A stretch of 64,000 bases of DNA from Saprospiraceae bacterium. GTDB taxonomy: Bacteria > Bacteroidota > Bacteroidia > Chitinophagales > Saprospiraceae. A model generated the notes under the pieces. The model saw nothing but the letters and a program-made list of their open reading frames with translations, was not told the origin of the DNA and searched no databases. A program made the position numbers and the translations under genes. The stretch covers positions 62,001 through 126,000 of the forward strand of contig JANQLV010000024.1 of assembly GCA_028280415.1 (NCBI GenBank), read 5' to 3'. Numbering within the stretch: the stretch's first letter is position 1; the number at the start of each line of letters is the position of its first letter. Positions 61,971 through 64,000 of the stretch are shown here, piece by piece.

Positions 61971-62964
61971 GATCCACAATTTTTGGTTTGATTAACTTAA
62001 TCCGGTGCGAGGCCAATTCTTCTTTTAATTTTCGGAAATGCTGATCATCATCATAAGTCCCAATGATTGCTCCCCCCGAACCTGTAAATTTTGCACTTGC
62101 TTTGAGTGCCCGAGCTAAAGTGATCAACTCCCGTTGTTTTTGAGGAATCGGACAAATCGATGCCCGAAGGTCAAAATTCATATTTATTAAATCTGCAATT
62201 TTTTCCCTTGTTCTATTTTTTAAACAAGTATATACCTCATCCGTTAGCCTTGCAAAATTTTGCATAGCACTTATAATATCTTCATGTCCATGATCGAATA
62301 ATTGCCGAAGATTATTATGCAGGACCTCCGACCCTTCGGCTGCTGTTTCCAAATAAGCTACATAAAGGTTTGGTAGTAAATCCGCAGCAAAAGTTTCATA
62401 CCTTCCATAGCCTTGGGCATCCATTATTTTTTTATCAAAATCCATATAAACCGGCCGTTCGTAAACCTGTGCAACCCGGTCTTGTAAACCTGCTGAAATA
62501 TTTAGTTCCTCTTTTTCTACCGCTAAAGCCAAATTGGCCAGTTCCGGTTTTGCAATTTCTATTTTATAAAAACGACACAGTGCCTTCAAACAGGCAATCA
62601 CAATAGCTGAAGAGCCCGATAAACCCAAACGAACCGGAATATCCGAATAATAGCTAAGGGTGAAGTTTTTATTCTGGAGCCGCATATCATTTTCTTCGGT
62701 ATAGGAAAAGAATTTATAGATCGTTGCTTTAACTAATCTCAAGCCACCATAATAACCGTAGTATTGAATATGTTTTTCAAATTCAGCTCGATCCTCAAAA
62801 GCATTCTTATCTGCATACTGTGGAACAATCTGAATTTCTCTGCTCTTTACAATTTCAACTTTAGCTGAAAAATTACGAAATACAAAGGCAATCGTTTTTC
62901 CATAATAGCCATCCGAAGGGTTTCCGATCAGTGCAGCACGAGGATAAGCATAGCTGGTAATCAT
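61963..62964 (-). CDS. Glucuronokinase-like GHMP-family sugar kinase
   Basis: A 333-residue GHMP kinase. YPRAALIGNPSDGYYGKTI, YYGGLRLVKATI, VRLGLSGSSAIVIACL (the ATP-binding motif), NISAGLQDRVAQVYE, MNFDLRASICP and KFTGSGGAIIG closely follow the plant glucuronokinase that phosphorylates D-glucuronate at C1. This is closer to it than to galactokinase, mevalonate kinase or the heptose kinase branch. It is 12 bases after the TRAP permease gene and overlaps the uridylyltransferase gene. The inferred pathway is uronate, uronate-1-phosphate, then UDP-uronate. Galacturonokinase activity is the main alternative. Confidence 0.85.
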   Translation of the reverse strand: MITSYAYPRAALIGNPSDGYYGKTIAFVFRNFSAKVEIVKSREIQIVPQYADKNAFEDRAEFEKHIQYYGYYGGLRLVKATIYKFFSYTEENDMRLQNKNFTLSYYSDIPVRLGLSGSSAIVIACLKALCRFYKIEIAKPELANLALAVEKEELNISAGLQDRVAQVYERPVYMDFDKKIMDAQGYGRYETFAADLLPNLYVAYLETAAEGSEVLHNNLRQLFDHGHEDIISAMQNFARLTDEVYTCLKNRTREKIADLINMNFDLRASICPIPQKQRELITLARALKASAKFTGSGGAIIGTYDDDQHFRKLKEELASHRIKLIKPKIVDHA

Positions 62965-62976
62965 TTAAAAACAATT

Positions 62977-64000
62977 TTACAAACCAAACAAACCGGGAAG
63001 CCACAAAGATAGCCCCGGGAAAAAAGTAATGAATAATAATATAATAATCATTGCGAGTAATAAAGGCATGAGTGGCCGAACCACATCGGCTACAGAAACT
63101 TTAGCTACACCACTACCTACGAATAGAACCGTTCCAACCGGAGGGGTACACAAACCAATACAGAGATTGAGCACCATCACCATTCCAAAGTGAACCGGGC
63201 TCATCCCAAGTTCTGTAACTACTGGTAAAAAAATAGGCGTAAAAATAAGAACGGCAGGTGTAATATCCATAAAGGTCCCAACAATTAGTAAAATGAGATT
63301 AATGATCAGAAAAATCAGGATGGAATTACTTACCGATTCCAATAAAAAACGGGTCATTAGTTGGGGAATACTTTGAAAAGAGAAAACCCATGACATAGCC
63401 ATTGAAGCACAAATCAAAAACATTACAACTGCTGTAGTCCGCGCACTGGCCAGCAAAATACCAGCCAGATCATAAATTTTGATTTCCCGATAATAAAAAG
63501 CCAGGACAGCCGCATAAAGCACTGCAATAGCAGCGGCTTCAGTAGCCGTAAAGATACCTTTTACAATTCCGCCAACTACAATTAGCAATAAAAGCAAACT
63601 GAAAAACGACCGCTTAAAATCCTGCCATAACTGCCTCCAGGAAACGCGCTGGCCAGCTGGCAATCCCTTGCGTTTTGAATAAATCGCCGCGGTCAGCATT
63701 AAGGCCAGACCAAGCAAAATACCGGGAATATATCCCGCCATAAATAAAGCACCGACCGAAGCGGCACCACCACTGGCCAAGGCAAAAATAATCAGTACAT
63801 TACTCGGCGGAATTAGCAGCCCGGTAGTAGCAGCAGTGATATTGGCTGCTGCACTAAAAGGCCGGGGATAGCCTTCATCCTCCATTTGATCTGTCATAAT
63901 CCCACCTATGGCAGAAGCGGCGGCTACAGCAGAACCGGAAACTGCTCCAAAGAGCATCGCCGCCAGGATATTTACATAAGTCAATCCCCCGGGCAGGCTG
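62977..64000 (-). CDS. TRAP transporter large permease subunit (DctM-type), partial
   Basis: The C-terminal 341 residues of a TRAP large membrane subunit; the frame runs open through the right edge (the apparent first codon at 63984 is only a TTG), and a full DctM has about 430 residues. Segments such as NILAAMLFGAVSGSAVAAASAIGG, PPSNVLIIFALA, FMDITPAVLIFTPIFLPV and GLCTPPVGTVLFV are typical, with about nine membrane helices visible. TRAP systems import carboxylates, including uronates, using a sodium gradient with a periplasmic binding protein and small subunit, which should lie outside the window. Twelve bases ahead of the glucuronokinase gene. Confidence 0.92.
   Translation of the reverse strand, partial: SLPGGLTYVNILAAMLFGAVSGSAVAAASAIGGIMTDQMEDEGYPRPFSAAANITAATTGLLIPPSNVLIIFALASGGAASVGALFMAGYIPGILLGLALMLTAAIYSKRKGLPAGQRVSWRQLWQDFKRSFFSLLLLLIVVGGIVKGIFTATEAAAIAVLYAAVLAFYYREIKIYDLAGILLASARTTAVVMFLICASMAMSWVFSFQSIPQLMTRFLLESVSNSILIFLIINLILLIVGTFMDITPAVLIFTPIFLPVVTELGMSPVHFGMVMVLNLCIGLCTPPVGTVLFVGSGVAKVSVADVVRPLMPLLLAMIIILLFITFFPGLSLWLPGLFGL

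Overview
The window reads as chromosomal DNA from a free-living member of the Bacteroidota, most likely the Saprospiraceae/Saprospiria. The evidence: five large secreted proteins end in type IX secretion (T9SS) C-terminal sorting domains; there is a TonB-dependent receptor of the outer-membrane-barrel class, WG-repeat, SprB-repeat, FG-GAP, Reg_prop/Y_Y_Y and DUF4199/DUF4956/DUF1080 families; and several genes are preceded by the Bacteroidota -7 box TAnnTTTG instead of a clear Shine-Dalgarno. Base composition is AT-rich. I see no rRNA, tRNA, CRISPR array, prophage, transposase or plasmid origin.

Layout. 1-8.7 kb: a T9SS-sorted serine hydrolase; a TetR regulator and the SDR oxidoreductase it probably controls (matching palindromic operators before both); a TonB-dependent receptor; a patatin phospholipase; a metallopeptidase-like VWA protein; a DinB protein. 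8.8-18.8 kb: a WG-repeat protein, a membrane-tethered LuxR-type regulator with DUF4199, a T9SS protein, two genes of unknown function and a YbiT-like ABC-F ATPase whose second P-loop is degenerate. 19-33.6 kb: a LytS/LytTR pair, a putative lipoprotein, HemJ, a DUF4956-HlyD-TolC-like group, an FG-GAP/SprB T9SS protein and a NarL/Reg_prop sensor pair. 33.8-41.2 kb: three unknown envelope genes, an aminotransferase-Fur-CDF metal cluster and a transglutaminase-like protein. 41.5-51.9 kb: a TPR-CHAT protease, a membrane TPR anti-sigma-like protein and an ECF sigma factor, then divergently two T9SS surface proteins and two tandem 46-residue double-glycine-leader peptides not seen by ordinary ORF calling. 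52-57.2 kb: a Crp/Fnr regulator and an acyl-CoA catabolism operon. 57.3-60.8 kb: a Tat-dependent Gfo/Idh oxidoreductase with a double DUF1080 protein (non-hydrolytic glycoside cleavage) and a TPR membrane protein. 61.1-64 kb: a GalU-like uridylyltransferase, a plant-type glucuronokinase and a TRAP permease, which together look like a route from imported uronate to UDP-uronate.

Main leads. (1) TPR-CHAT protease, membrane anti-sigma-like TPR protein and ECF sigma factor have compatible topology for a proteolytic signalling switch, reminiscent of the TPR-CHAT/sigma part of type III-E CRISPR but without CRISPR. (2) The tandem GG-leader peptides have unusual acidic ten-residue cores. (3) Four intergenic elements are built from degenerate 7-bp units, three of them folded as inverted repeats. 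(4) The TRAP-glucuronokinase-GalU operon. (5) The DUF4956-adaptor-TolC-like set lacks a recognisable pump.
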